From Phyllostachys edulis (Eukaryota > Streptophyta > Magnoliopsida > Poales > Poaceae), in the NCBI GenBank assembly GCA_036346405.1, contig CM070562.1, forward strand, positions 110,458,412-110,522,411: DNA of 64,000 nt. Direction: 5' to 3'. Positions 12,569-25,618 of the stretch are shown in pieces. The notes below the pieces were generated by a model that saw nothing but the letters and a program-made list of their open reading frames with translations, did not search any database and had not been told where the DNA came from. A program made the position numbers and the translations under genes. Numbering within the stretch: the first letter of the stretch is position 1; every line of letters begins with the position of its first letter.

Positions 12569-12900
12569 GGCCTGTTTGTTTCCAGGCCTGGTGGCAACTT
12601 GCCTGGCCGGGACAGCACCTGGAAGCTGCCGTGCAGTGTTTGCTTGCCTCCCGGGCGAGCCACCAGGCCCAGGCATAGAAAACGAGCGCCTGGGAGTCAA
12701 GCCTCCTAGGCTGCTCGATCCACCGTTGATAGCTCGATCCAATGTTCTATTTTTCATTCACCAATTTCAGGCACATGCTTCCAACCAAACAACTCATCTT
12801 CAGGTTTGTCTGGCTAGACAAAAATCATCTACTTTCCACGCTACCTCTAGGCACCACTTTTTTCTAGACATAGAATCCAGGGCACCAACCAAACAAGCCC
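12569..12900. mobile_element. Possible Tourist-like MITE
   Basis: The left end ggcctgtttgtttcc and the right end aaccaaacaagccc (complement GGGCTTGTTTGGTT) are imperfect inverted repeats of the GGSCTGTTTGGTT type found in grass Tourist/Harbinger elements. The flanks do not show a clear TWA duplication, so the call is tentative. GGCCTGG-rich sequence fills the centre and yields short spurious ORFs on both strands. Confidence 0.4.
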
Positions 12901-13020
12901 TTATGCCCGGAGAAGAAAAATATGATGCTCTCTCTGATGCATCAGAATCAAGAAAAATGGCAGTAGAGGCTAGTCAGAGTTACCTTGGAAATGGCAATTT
13001 CCTAAACGGGATATGGTATG

Positions 13021-13985
13021 TAGGGCTAGAAAAATAGCTCGAGACTCGTAAGCCTGCTCGAGCTCGTAACGGCTCGGCTCGGGCTCGTTAATTTTCAAGC
13101 CGAGCCGCATGTCCAGCTCGTCAAAGTTCGAGCTCGGCTCGAGCCAGCTCGTGAGCCTCATGGCTCGGCCCATTGCAACCAGGCCCAGGCCCCTTTCTAC
13201 AGTTCTCCCCCGAATAAATTCCACGTCGGTCGCCTCGCCCAGCGATTTCCCCTTTCTCCGGTTCTCCACCCGACACGGTGTCGCCTCCCCTTCCCCGTCC
13301 CCCTCGCCTCCGTCCGCCACCTCCCCTTCCCTCTCCCCCTCGCCCATCTCGACCCACTGACCACCGCCTCCACCTCCTCCACCTGCCGCCTCCACCCTCG
13401 CCCAGCTCCACTCGCCGCCTCCACCTGTCGCCTCCCCCTCGCCCCCCTCGCCCAGCTCCACTCGCTGTCGCCGCCTCCACCTCCTCCACCCAGAAGCTTC
13501 CTCGGCGATGTCGCTCCACAGATGGACCACAGCCGGGAGGAGCTTACTCGGCGGCCTCTGTAGATGTGTGTGGTTCATGTGGAATTGTGGATGATGTTTT
13601 TGGGTTGCGAATTGCGGTTGGTGTTTTGTAGGCGTGTATGATGTATTGATGTTCTTCTTCATATGATTTCATGCTTTTCAATTTTCATGTTGGATTGGAT
13701 CGTCGTTCTTGTTGCTCAGTCGGGGTCGGGGGAGGGGGACTGGGGGAGGCAGAGGAGAGGAGAAGCACCGGTGGCCAGTGACCTGGAATGGGGAGGAGGT
13801 GCGGCGGCGGCGTGGTGTACGCAGATGACCATGGAGTCCTCCACTCCTCCGTGCTGTCTGCTGTGCCTCAAGGCTCAAGCTCGCGTGGGCGGGCTGTCTG
13901 CTGTGCCTTGCGAGCCAGTTCGAGCCTATTATCGAGCCGAGCCGAGCAGGGTTTCTGACTCGTTCCCGAAACGTTTCCACCCCTA
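13021..13985. mobile_element. Non-autonomous hAT element with GC-rich cargo
   Basis: A perfect 8-bp duplication, atggtatg, flanks the element (13013-13020 and 13986-13993). The ends are TAGGGCTAG and, inverted, TAGGGGTGGAAACG, typical hAT termini. GAGCTCG/GCTCGAG subterminal repeats occupy both ends, as in a well-known grass hAT type. The middle (13200-13560) is very GC-rich, with a polypyrimidine CCTCCACC character, giving long but low-complexity ORFs on both strands. No transposase is present. It lies just downstream of the corepressor gene. Confidence 0.85.
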
Positions 13986-13993
13986 ATGGTATG

Positions 13994-14771
13994 TAGCGGC
14001 TATCTCTGGATGTTTTCCCCACTTCCTCTGTTTTCCTTTGATTAGTTTGCTGTGCGTACCTGCCTATCCTTTTGGTGAACGCTGCACGCCTGCATTGAAA
14101 CCTTCCTGGCGAATTCTCAATGGAGATTCTAATTAATTTGCCTTTCCTGGCATGCTATTCCATTTGTTCACCCTGAAAACGAGCGGCGAGATTCGACAGA
14201 ATCAGAACGACTAATAAATAGCACGCGATCATACCTCCCCTAATGTTCAAAACAAATCTTGATGCATTTGTTCGTTAAGACGGACTACAAACATTCCGTC
14301 ATGCAGCGGGAAGTAGCAATAGCAAATCTACAAGATAAAACACAATCTCTTCCATTGATTGTGTATTAATCATAAGCGATCAAATTGACATTTCCAAGAC
14401 AACTTGCACTCCGATGGATAGCCGTCCGCCAGAGACAACCGCAGTGAGTTCCAATTAAGATACCCAATGTTGCATCTGATGATAAGCATAAATAAAATGA
14501 AACAGGGGCCAACTTTAGGCCTTCGTTCTTTTTCTTCTTTGTTCTTTTTGGGCTACACCAACACCTATCAAGATAAATACAAATTCGTTCCACAAACTCA
14601 CTGCAATCAGCACTCAACAGCTCGACCGCGACAAGCAACCAGCTACTACTATTCCTTATTTGCCTTTGAATACAACACAATCGATAACAACGCCAAGCTC
14701 ACCCCATCTATGCCTCGGCTCAAGAAATACCAATATCTGGAAAAACTATCTAGGTGCGTTACTTATTACTG
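13994..14771 (-). other. 3' flank and probable 3' UTR of the corepressor gene
   Basis: No ORF with family resemblance is present. The stop codon of the minus-strand gene is at 14772-14774, so the adjoining bases, probably to around 14.35 kb, should be its 3' UTR. No clear polyadenylation signal was pinned down. Confidence 0.4.
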
Positions 14772-17518
14772 TTACTTCCACAACTTGACAGAATTGTCGT
14801 GGCTCGCAGAAGCCACCGTCCCAGTTGCTGGTGATTGCGCCAACGCCGCAATTAGACCTTCATGAGCCTGCACTGTCATGCTTTGGTTCTTTACCATGTT
14901 CCATAGCTCCAGAGACTGCATCATTAGAATGCTGATGAGAAACTTGCAACAGATAAGCAACAAAGAAGAGTGTCATCAGAGTTGCTGTCATCGGTGATTC
15001 CAACATAAGTTGACTATGCCTTGAGAAGGGATAATGCTATAGCTAACAAGAGTCAGATATTACAAGACACATTAACAAGCTTCTGCTAGCATCTTCTTGT
15101 TAAATAGGAATCTGCTAGATGTCCAACGCCAGCAGTACCGTGTGTTATAACTTGTAAGAACTTCTTGTCAACAGAGATGAAACAAAATGCTAAAGATATC
15201 TAAGTGATAAGTTTACTGATATAAACATAAAAGGACATACACTTCCTCGAAACAATAAGATTGAATTCAAATAGAAGTGATTAAAACTCAGAAGGAAGAG
15301 CCATTACTACCTGGTAGCCTCCAATCACCAAGAGATTGGGATAGCTTGGGTGGAATACACAAGAATGGAACTTGTTCCCATTTGAGCTGACCTCATGAAT
15401 GCACTCTCCGGATGATATTGACCAGACCTTAACTAGATCCTGACTGACAGACGCAAGGTACTCCCCAGTGTTGTCCCAGCAAACTGACTGCACGTCTGTG
15501 CTATGGCCCTGTGATTACAAATCAAGCGCTTAAGGTTCATGGTTACTTGGCACAACCCCACCAAAAAAAAAGCTTTATACGTCAAGGGTTTCTAAATATG
15601 CATGCGCAGAGGCACTAATGAAGGAAAACGTTGCGAAGGAAACTGCTCAAGAAAGAAATATGAACCGTAGATGTGTCGGTGTTCAAGAACAGAACCTGTA
15701 GGGTGTATTTTTTGCTATATGTGTCAACTTCAAATATGGAAACCACATTTTCAGCAGCAGCTGCGAGAAACTGTCCCGTGTTAGGCTGAAAACGAACTTG
15801 AGCAGTACCGCCCTGTCCAAGAAAAATAGAGTCAGGACCATGGAAAATTATATCGGCGAAATTTCGCTAGTAACCGGCGTTATTAGTGGGGTCAGATAAA
15901 ATTTCATACCGGGCAAAAAAATCGGATTTATCTCTTTTTCATCCAAATTCAAATTCAAAATTTAGATAAATTTTGTCTTTATATCTGAAAAATTCAAATT
16001 TCAATTCAAAATTTCCGTCAGAAATTTTGCCGAAATATCCGGTGATCGGCGGTTACCGGTTCTATCGGTGGGGTTCGGTAAAATTTCCGAAACGATGTAG
16101 TTTTCCCTAACCAGGACTAATACAATTACAAATTGCTCAAATCGTATTAGTTCTATTTATTACTTAAATTGTTAAGAATTTTTTAAGGGGATAGAAAGAA
16201 GGGCATAAACCTTCATGGCACGCATACAGGAAAGCTGAGTCACATTCCAGAACCGGATTTCACCATTGCTATCACAAGAGCACAAAATGTCTGTCTTCTT
16301 TGGATGAAAATCTAGCGATGTGACCTGGAAACCATGCCCAGCAAGTGTATGCAGAGAGAATCCAGGCTGCCAAAGAAGAAAGGTTCAAGTTTCATAAGCC
16401 ATACTCTACAAAATGCAAGTACACATACCACCAACTTCAAAATCAGGGGTCAAGGTTGATGACACACTTAAACAATTACCACAGATTGGACATACTGAAT
16501 TCTGAAATTATTCCTAATAGCACGAATATATATTATTTATCCGCTAATTTATTTGCACGATGCTCATGTCTCATATTGTACTTTTATTCATATACAATGT
16601 GGAATAATCTATGTATCTACAAACAACTGGTTATATTCGAGGTACGTCCTTCGCATTAGAGGTCTAGAAAATCCGACAATAATCCTTAAATCAGAAGAAA
16701 AAATCCTATAAATTTTCTCATTAATCGAGAAAAAAAAGAGAAGATCTACACCACTGATTTTGGTGAGGTCAAATTATAACGGTGAACATTAATCATATAT
16801 AAACATTAACTATTACAGTTGTATAACAAATACAACTCTATTTTCCGAAAGCATTAGAGTTATATAAAAATTGCAATATTTTGCAATATCTCGCCGCGCA
16901 ATTTCGCGGGAATTCCAATAGTTGTAATAACATCTACTGCCATGACCACCTACGCAACGCGGATACTTGCCAAAATCGTCATATCAATATCGGATACCAT
17001 ATCAGATACGGATACGTATCCTGTAAGTATTGGTGATTTTCCTACTTTTCAAAAAAAGAAAATAATTCCCGATACTTCCCCGATACCTCTCTACCCTAAC
17101 ACCCCTTATTCGACTCAGAAATATACGGTCGATCTATTCAGCAAATAACAACTAGCTGATTTCTCTTTCTTTGGAAGTAGATTTAATTACTTTGACTCAA
17201 TTGAGGATAGAGCCCATCTAGACTCAAAGCAAACAACAAAGCAATTGGCATTAAAAATTACTTGGGAAGCCAACATCATCTTGTTGCGCCGAAGGAAACT
17301 GGAGTACCTAAAGTTTGATCCACAGTTCAATGAGAAATAAGTTCTATACTTGCCTTCTTTTCTTAATTTCTTAATTTTTACAAACTACATGAAATTCAAT
17401 TGCAATTGCATTGTTGTAGGCTAAACCTTGGACGTGCCGATGATCTAGTATTTGTGCACCACAACTTATGTCTTCTTTATTTCAGGTTGAACCCTAGATG
17501 ATTGCAATTCATTAATTC

Positions 17519-17554
<36 letters not shown>

Positions 17555-20500
17555 ATCGGTGTTTTTGGGAAAATGACGTATCCGTATCCGTATTAGGGTA
17601 TCCGGGCAACCTAGATGACCACTTGACCAGTACTCTAATAGAGTGCATATCAGTACTAGGACACAGAAGGCATAAGCATAATGGGTAATGTTGCTATAGG
17701 AGGCAGTGAGGCATAACATAATAGTCTCCCTACACGATTGCTTCTGTCACTAGCATTTGCACATACATAAACATAACTTACATCTGCAGCATTCCATAGC
17801 TTAATTGTTCTGTCAAAAGACGATGTTGCCAACTGTGTAGCGTTAGGTCTGAAACGGACATCAGTGATAATGAGAGCGTGCTCTTCTGGTAAATACTGTG
17901 TCTGGAAAGTGTCCATGTTCCAAAGTACAGCCTAATAGAGAACAAGAATCAAGTAAGGCACCATACTCAGAAACACCAAAGGTGCAAAAAGGTGCCACTC
18001 TTTAAGAGGAAAAGGTTCATAATAGCATGGCATTTACTGGTACCTTCTTCTCATGTCCAGCACTAGCCAATATTTTTCCATCTGAAGAAAAGTGGCAGCA
18101 AACGACTTTGCTGTTGCTTGTTCGCCAACAGTTAACCTCACTGAACGTAAAACCTAAAAGAGAAAAGGACATGTTATCCGATGTTTGCAAAACATTACAA
18201 AACATCAGAAAGATTACCTTTTGAAGCTGCTGGGTTAGGCTCGGCGGGACTTCTTTTGAGTGCAGCAAAAATATCCCTTGCATCTCCATCATCATTGGAT
18301 AAGAATGATTCAACATTATCATCCAAAGAACCAACATCACCAAAATGTTCAAGATCATCCTGTTAAATACAAGAGTCGCCTTACATATCCATCTGACATA
18401 GAATAAACATTATATACATCCAGAAATACACATTAAATGGAAAAGGGAAAGCTGTAACCATTTGATTTGAAGAGGATGCGAGTCCAGTTCCGTCTGCACC
18501 ATACATCATTAAATTTTTTGGAACATGGCGCATATTGCCAGCCATTCCAAGTCCATCTCCAGGTGTATGTGTGGATGGAGTAGACGGTGGAGAGTTGGCT
18601 GAAGGACCCACTGTATTTCCTGTTCCAGTGCTATTTGCTGCTCCTGAAGATGTAGGTTGCTTTCTTTTTCTATTGTTCTGGAGATAAAAAATAATTACAG
18701 AACACCAAGCAGATATAACCGCGAGTAGATCAGAAAGCAGCAAAATTGCAAGTTACTAATGCATTTTAAGTAAAGTATGGATAAATAGCCCATTAGTCAG
18801 TATTAGTTAGTACAAAAAATCAAAATAGTTTGACACGAAAATCAAAGGTCAACAACTTGTTGACAGACCCTAAAAAAATATCTCTAGAAAATATTTCATT
18901 CAAAACATGTAATGTCATGGAGTTGAATACTAGGATTTATGTAATTTGAATAATTTAGTCACAAAAAATGAAATAGTTTGAAAAAAAAACCTAGCATATA
19001 TGACGTTTAAAACCTATAATGTCAATGAGTTGGGTACTTGGATTTGTGTGATTGGAATAATTTAGTCAACAAATTTTATATCCCGTTCTCCATAAAACAC
19101 TGTCATCTTACCTCCCAGCATCATTTTCAAGAGAATTATTAGTATCAAGTCGTCGACTAGTCGACAAGTCGCTGGAGGATGACCGACTGGAGGCACCGAC
19201 TCGACTTGCCGGCGCAAGTCGGGCGACTGGTGGACTAGTCGGGGTCGACTTGCCGGTCGACTAGTCGACCAATCCGAAGCAAAGTCGGGCGAGTGGGATG
19301 TAGGGCCGAGCTGTCAGGGGCAGTGGCGCAGTGGCAAAGAGGCAAGAGGGGGGAGTGAGGGAGGGAGCGAAGGCAGTCGGGCTCAACTCACGCGTGAGCT
19401 CGGAGAGGGCCGAGAGGCGCAGCCACGCAGATCCGGTCTTCGCCGTGCGGATCCAGTCTCCGCCGCGTCGCCGGCCAGCTCCCACCTCGCCTCGCGCCGT
19501 CCTCGCCGGTCCTTCCTCCGCCGCGCCAGATTCACCTCGATCCTCACGCGTGAGCTTCGGAAAAGCGCAGCCCACGCAGCTCCAGATCCGGTCTCCGCCA
19601 GCCGCCGGCCAACTCCGCCGCGCCTCAAAAGCGCAGCCCCGCGCCGCCGCCGCCGTAGCCGTCCTCCTCCTCCTCCGCCGCCTTAGCCGCGGCCCGCCGC
19701 TCCCATCGCCCAGGTATGCTCCTCTCCGCAGGTCCTCTTCCTCTCCTCTGTTCCGCTGGAGTAAGGGAGGGAGCCAGAGAGGTAAGGGTGGGAGCTCGGT
19801 GGCCGATGCACTGGGGAAAGGGAGGGAGTTCGGTGGATTTGGGGCCGATGCACGTGACTGCGTGGGCGTGGAGATGATTTGGGGGCTTCACCGCTTCGGT
19901 TCGGCCGTTCGATCGATTTGGGGCCGAGGAGGAGATGTGCACTGGGCAAGTGGGCATTCACCTGGGCAGAGGAGTGGATATAGATAGGGTCCATCTACTA
20001 GTGTACATCTGGAGCCAAAACTTTGATGGACCTGTTTCTTTTTAATCCATTCTCTCAGTATTTGAACAGAATTGTGTTAATTACGTTCTTGTAATGCAGA
20101 AGCACAAAAAAATGGCAAGTGCAAGTATTGCATCCTCCAAGGCCGTGTATGATCCAAAGCCCGATCCAAAACAGAAGGCTAAGTCTAATGATCCGGGATG
20201 AAAGTATGGCTTTTGACCGGTTATTGGCAACCGAGATTTGGTCCAATATTCGCTTTGTGACCAGAAGGTATCGGGAGGAATCAAAAGGTTTAAGGAGCAT
20301 CTTGCGGGTGGGTTTGGAGATGTTCAAAAAATGTGCCAGGACTACAGCAGCAAACATAAAAGAGATGCGAGAGGCTTTGTGGAAGTACAAGAAGGGCAGA
20401 CCACTCTTCCTAGATTGTGATGATGAAGGAGAAGATGAAGATGTGAGTGTGACAACAACTGACAAAGAGTCCCAAGCCTCTGTTGTGCAACCAAGTTTTG

Positions 20501-23500
20501 GGACAACCGACATGTGAGTGTGACAACAATCGAAGATGGTGATAGAGAAAACATAGATGCTACTACTAATTTAGATGAGTTCGAGATGGATATGGATGAC
20601 TTTTGAGAGATGAGAGTTGGACATGTTATTGTTGTGGATTTATGTTACATCATTAGACTCTAAGCTTATGGACTTATTTTATTGTCGTGGACTTATGTTG
20701 GCTATGTCTTGCTTGTTATGTTGTTCATGGTTCATGTCATATAAACAGTACCGACTTAAGTCGGTAAGTCGGTCACTAGGAGGGTAGTGTCGATTTACCG
20801 ACTTAATAACCTTGATTATTACCAAAGAAAACTATGCAGGAAAATAGAATATTAAGGCTGTCACACATCACCGTCGCCCTATCTAGTGTCTTTTCCTGGC
20901 TTTCTCAGACAAACAACATCTTAATTCCCATTGTGTACACTATATGACATATCTAATAAACTCATAATAAGTTTGTAATTTCAATTTGCTGACAGAAGTG
21001 TAATGGTAGAGGCATAAAGCATAGTTTTGCCGGGCAGATGTACAGTTTCAACTTTGTAAGGGTAAATCTGCACATGAATTAACTTTCAAGAACAGAAGAT
21101 GAATCCCAGGGGTCGGGTATACTGTCAGTACCTGTTGCATTAGCTGCTGCTGGTTCTGCTGCTGCTGCTGCTGCTGCTGTTGGTTCTGCTGCTGCTGTTG
21201 TTGCTGTTGAAGTTGTTCCTGTGGTTGCTGAGAAGATGTCTGCTGCATCTGCGTAACTTTCAAATATAGTTAGATTCCAACAAACTAGAGCATGCACACT
21301 TCCAAAAGAAACCAACCTTCATGAGATATTCTTGGTCTGGTCTGACTTTTGGTGAACTGGATTGCATTGGAGAACTAATGCAACCATCAGTTCCAGCAAG
21401 TTGTCCATCTTTACCATTCAAGCCGCCCCTGGTTAGTGCTGCAAATCTGCGGGGATCCATATCCCCATAATTAGTTGAGTTGCCAAGGTTCCCTTGTGCT
21501 TGCGCTTGTGCTAAGAGTTGCTGCTGCTGTTGTGGTGACATAAGTTGAAACTGTGACTGTGTTGAAAGGAATGACTTCTGCATTTGAGCACCTAAATTTG
21601 GCCGCAGTTGGTCGATTCCCTGTAAGACAGTAGGGCAAATATTAATTGGTTATTAGATTCCAAATGAAAACGTGTACACAGGGGGCAATAAAATTGGAGC
21701 TTACAGTCAATGGCCAGCCCTTCAAAGGTAGACCACTCACTCCTTGGTTCAGTCCTGTTGACAATAGAAGACATCTCACCAGAAGCAGAATGAACAAAAC
21801 GAGAAGAGGATAATTTCCATATTGAAATTAACAACATTTGCTTACGAGTGTTTCGCATTATATCCAAGATAGAGTCCCCATCAAAACCAACCGAAAAAAA
21901 ACAACAAAATTTAATTAAGTATGGCTTTCATATCCATTCGCTTCCAACATTATATTGCTATTGCACAACTTTAGCCATAAGCTATACAAAGATCAAACAA
22001 AGGCTAAGAGAATTCTAGAAAATCCACCCAAACCATTATTAAGTCCATCTCTCATTCTAAAAGCTCTTTATCAGGATAGAAGCTTGACCATTGCCAGTAC
22101 AAGACTGACAGATTAATAAGAACAATGGTAACAATGTACGTGGTGCAACTAATTTAGAAACATAAAAATTGCACAACCGAATTTTCTTCCAGGACTTTGG
22201 TCTAACTTAAAAAAAGGAAACTAGAATACAGAGGAAAGGCTACCTGCACCACCTAATCCAGGTTTTGGCTGAATTATTCCCTGTCCGTATAAGGATGATG
22301 GATCCATGGGCAAAGATCTTTGGGCTACACCCATGTTACCTTCACTCTTAATATCCTGTTAGAAATCAGTGTATACATTTAATAGACTAATGAAAGAAAT
22401 TGTGAACTGAAATAACACAAGATGGGTGCCATAACCCACAATTGTTTGCTGATTCCGAGCCTGAATTTGTTGCAGAGTCGTAGATACATTTCCAGGAGTC
22501 CCAGGAACTAATTGCCTATTTCCATAAAAAAATATATGTTTAGTGAGAATAGCAATAACATTTCAATATTTAATCTGTCCTTTCTTTTCCAAAAGTCTAT
22601 CAAAAGCGGGGGGTGGAGGATCACCCTGCATGATTTGTTGCTGCCGACTTGAGAAGAGCCATCCTACTAGCATCAAGAAGCTGTGATCCCTCAGAGTCCA
22701 TTGAATGAGGGTGCTTCAAGCGCTCTTCATACATCTTGGCAGCCAAAACACTAGCTGTTGATGGCCCCAGAATGCCATCAGAATTTAGGGAATTTATTGG
22801 ACCGTTAAGTGAAGGATGGCTTGCATTAGTTCGCTGCAGTTGAGCATGTCTTTGCTGGATGAGTTGCAACTGTTGCATCTGCATCTGCTGCTGGTGCTCT
22901 CTTGCTTTTATTTGCTGTGCCTGTTTCCAAAGCAATTTACATGGGGTGAGATTAAATGATAGATGCATGGTGAATGATTAAACGATTTGGTGATTCCAAG
23001 CTACCTCTAGGTAAGCCGCTGCAACCTCAGAATGCTTCTCATTTGTCCTTGCAATAAATATATCCCAAAAGACAGACCACCACTCAAAGAGAAACCCTCC
23101 AGGAGCATCAATTGCTGCATGACAAGTCAAAAATTACCATAACGTACTTGGATGACTCTCCTATGCATACAATTAATGGATTATGGATGAGAGACAGCTT
23201 CAAAGAAACCTCATGCACAAGGTCTTGGAGTGGGCACACATCTGCACTAGATTATTAGTACTGGGTATTTTTGCATTAAAAATTCCATCAGATGGGGTAT
23301 TTGGGAACTTTACAAGATATCTTCTACATACCAGAGTAGAAGACCTGTCTAGGGTGTGACAGGCAATTGGAGCCAAACATGATGAGAGGTTCTGATGTGC
23401 CAACTTATCACTTAAATAGTGCCCAGCGAAGCAGAAGGTACGACTAGTAAGCCACTAAGCCCCTTCTAACATGCATAGTTTTAGTAAGCAAGAAGTTTGT

Positions 23501-25217
23501 TTGGAACTAAAAAGGGCAATACTTCAGTTTCCCATTCCATTTCCTAAGGATATTAGTTCAATTCCCAAGTTTGGTATTGTGTCCCTGTCCTGTTTCATGT
23601 TACTAATTCTACCATGCATGTAAGCAACGCACAAAATTATATTGGTACTGTTTTCCACTGTAGTTCTCTTCCCACTATGCAAATGTGCCACTAGCCATGG
23701 TTTGGTAGAGGGGGCTTCCTCAGGTAACAAAAATGATACTCAATTATTACTGCTCAGGCCATGGCACAGAATTATGTAGTTTCTAAAAGTTACGCATGTC
23801 TAATTCTGCTATACAACTGCAGTTCCATTATCGGCTAGTTGAGTTTGCAGTTGCCCTACAAGTCTGTTCCCGATTACCACAAAACTCAAAACCCTTACTA
23901 CTCGAGAATCTAGAAGGTGGAGGTTTGTTTTGTTAATTTTTATATTTATCATGTTTCCTTGTTTAGTTGTGTTCAAAAGAAGCATACGTGAAAACCCGCT
24001 GTTGCTTTTGTTAAAAACAATCTCCAACTCATCTGTGTAATCAAATCCACTCAATAACAAATGATAAATTTTATTTGAATCTTCAGCCTTACTAACAGTA
24101 CACATTTGACATAATTCAATTCATGCAGTGTCGAAATCGATGGGCAAATAATAGCAGCATTTAGCTAAATCACCATTAACAGCTCATTAGCGGCTCTATA
24201 TGTCAAGATACATCGTGTTTCCTGCTGTATGAACAACACCACAAGTAAAAAATCCATGTAGCTTCTATTTTGCATGTATCTGTAATCCATCCATAATTCC
24301 ATATAATACCACCATGTACTCCACAACTACAGAAGCTAGCAATCAATGCACCATTGCATTTTAGAATTTTGAATTTATTGAGCTGTAACTAAAATACTCT
24401 CAACAAACCAAATCGCAAAAGTTAGTTAGGTCATGGAATGCATGCATAATTAATTGTTACCTTAACCAAAATAAGATGTGTCTACGAGCATGCAAAAACG
24501 TCGAAAGAACGAATGCACCACCAATCTTGTCGTCCTCTCAATAATGATAGCTAATGAAGACTACTATTTGCATAGCTGTGGGAATGAATCCTGCGAAGGT
24601 TATGCACCCAACTTAACCTCAAACCTCTCCAACTCCTCTTCAAATGTCAAAATCTCCAACTTACTTTAGCTCGAAGCTCCTAATCCTCTCGGTCTTCTGT
24701 GCCCAAATTTTGCTCAAAACTCTAGAAAACCCCTTCGAAGCTTGGATTCTCTGCCCTGATTTGGCTCGAAACTACTCTATAGATCAATTGAGATTTCAAA
24801 TTCCTAACCCTATTTAGCACAAACCCTCCCATTCCATTTCGAAACTGAAATTCTCAGTCCAACTTAAGATCAAAACTCTGCTACTCCACTTCACATTCCG
24901 AATTCCCGTCCCCACCTATAGCCACAAACTCTCTTTGCACACCAAACTTAACCCAGTAAAAAGAAAAAGGAATCGGATAGAGAAACAGTGGGGATGATTA
25001 CCGACTGGATCAGCAGCAACTTTCCCCTCCGCCATGAACGCCTTGGCCGTCGTCTGCAAGTTCCTCTTGAGCAAATAGTCATAGATATATACATCAAGCC
25101 TGCACCACCAGCACCGGAAATTAACCCAAATAGAACAGAAGAAAAGCCACAGAAACCAGCACAAAAACAAATCGAAACAACTCACATCTTATCCGCTTCC
25201 CAATTGCTCTGCGCCAT
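14772..25217 (-). CDS. LUH: LEUNIG_HOMOLOG-like transcriptional corepressor (LisH/LUFS + WD40)
   Basis: Seventeen coding exons join in frame, all with GT-AG borders: 25217-25186, 25099-25002, 23114-23005, 22920-22625, 22515-22440, 22355-22244, 21754-21705, 21619-21317, 21248-21132, 18677-18459, 18359-18218, 18153-18044, 17931-17782, 16366-16211, 15812-15696, 15508-15311, 14915-14772. They total 2430 nt, an 809-aa protein; Arabidopsis LUH is slightly shorter. The N-terminus [20 protein letters not shown] is the LisH start of the LUFS domain, which continues through [18 protein letters not shown] glutamine-rich middle (exons 4, 8, 9) and an NNRKRK motif follow, then WD40 repeats ending in [15 protein letters not shown] proteins act in the nucleus with SEUSS-type adaptors and TOPLESS-like/HDAC repression. 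The gene looks intact. hAT-type insertions sit in three introns. Paralogue choice (LUH rather than LUG) rests on the N-terminus and [18 protein letters not shown]. Confidence 0.95.
15841..16111. mobile_element. Small hAT-like MITE in a corepressor intron
   Basis: Flanks caggacca (15833-15840) and caggacta (16112-16119) match at 7 of 8 positions. The inner ends tggaaaattatatcgg and ttttccctaac (inverted GTTAGGGAAAAC) are loosely inverted. The interior is AT-rich with accggt/aaattt words and no coding capacity. It lies between coding exons 14 and 15. Confidence 0.5.
16950..17614. mobile_element. Non-autonomous hAT-like element in a corepressor intron
   Basis: An exact 8-bp duplication, atgaccac, flanks it (16942-16949 and 17615-17622). 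The ends ctacgcaacgcggatac and (inverted) CTAGGTTGCCCGGATAC are imperfect TIRs. GATACG/GTATCC repeats occur near both ends. No transposase is present. It sits in the intron between coding exons 13 and 14. Confidence 0.75.
17519..17552. repeat. (CA)n microsatellite
   Basis: About sixteen consecutive CA units. It lies within the hAT-like element in the corepressor intron and should be length-polymorphic. Confidence 0.95.
19143..20814 (+). mobile_element. Internally deleted hAT element in corepressor intron 9
   Basis: Flanks attattag (19135-19142) and attattac (20815-20822) match at 7 of 8 positions. Both ends carry the subterminal words aagtcg, gtcgac and gaccgact. The right end, inverted, reads CAAGGTTATTAAGTCGG; the left keeps only tatcaagtcg and may have lost a few bases. 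The GC-rich 5' part (19260-19720) looks like promoter and leader, and a transposase remnant follows at 20113-20605. It lies between coding exons 9 and 10, stretching that intron to about 2.45 kb. Confidence 0.7.
20113..20605 (+). pseudogene. hAT transposase remnant: BED finger joined to a C-terminal tail
   Basis: The reading frame from ATG 20113 gives [16 protein letters not shown] and then a degraded BED zinc finger with [12 protein letters not shown] followed by GDVQKMC. Two TGA stops occur where the family usually has tryptophan (around the DPG.KYGF. motif), and the first finger cysteine is replaced. A short acidic C-terminus [10 protein letters not shown] ends at 20605. The hAT catalytic core and dimerisation region that should lie between are missing, so the parent autonomous element suffered an internal deletion. 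It cannot encode an active transposase. Confidence 0.7.
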
Positions 25218-25575
25218 TCTGAAACCACGACAAACCGACCAAAAACAGCAGAAATTAACCGGGGGAGCAGGCGAATCGGGCTCTAATTCGCGGGAAACGA
25301 AGGGATCAGTGCCCACATTACCGATTGAGCGCGATCCCGCGGCTTAGGGGTCAAAAAAAGGCGCAAAAAATCCGCAAAAATACCACCAGGAGCCGCCGGA
25401 AGGGCGGCGGGTGGAGAGGGATCCAATGCCCGATCGGCGACGCGGTTGAGGCGGTCGCGGCGTGCTCGGAGGGGAGTGGCGCGAATTGGTGGGGTGGCTT
25501 ACTGCTGTATGTGTGTGTCCTCGTGTGCGCTCGTCGCTCTCGCTTCAGCTCGCACCGCTTCGGAAGAAGAGAAGA

Positions 25576-25618
<43 letters not shown>

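Noticed and set aside
12970..13662. 230-codon minus-strand ORF
   Set aside because: Glycine/arginine-rich translation of the GC-rich core of the hAT element; it crosses the left end of the element.
19331..19987. 218-codon plus-strand ORF
   Set aside because: GC-rich leader of the hAT element, low complexity, upstream of the real transposase remnant and not in frame with it.
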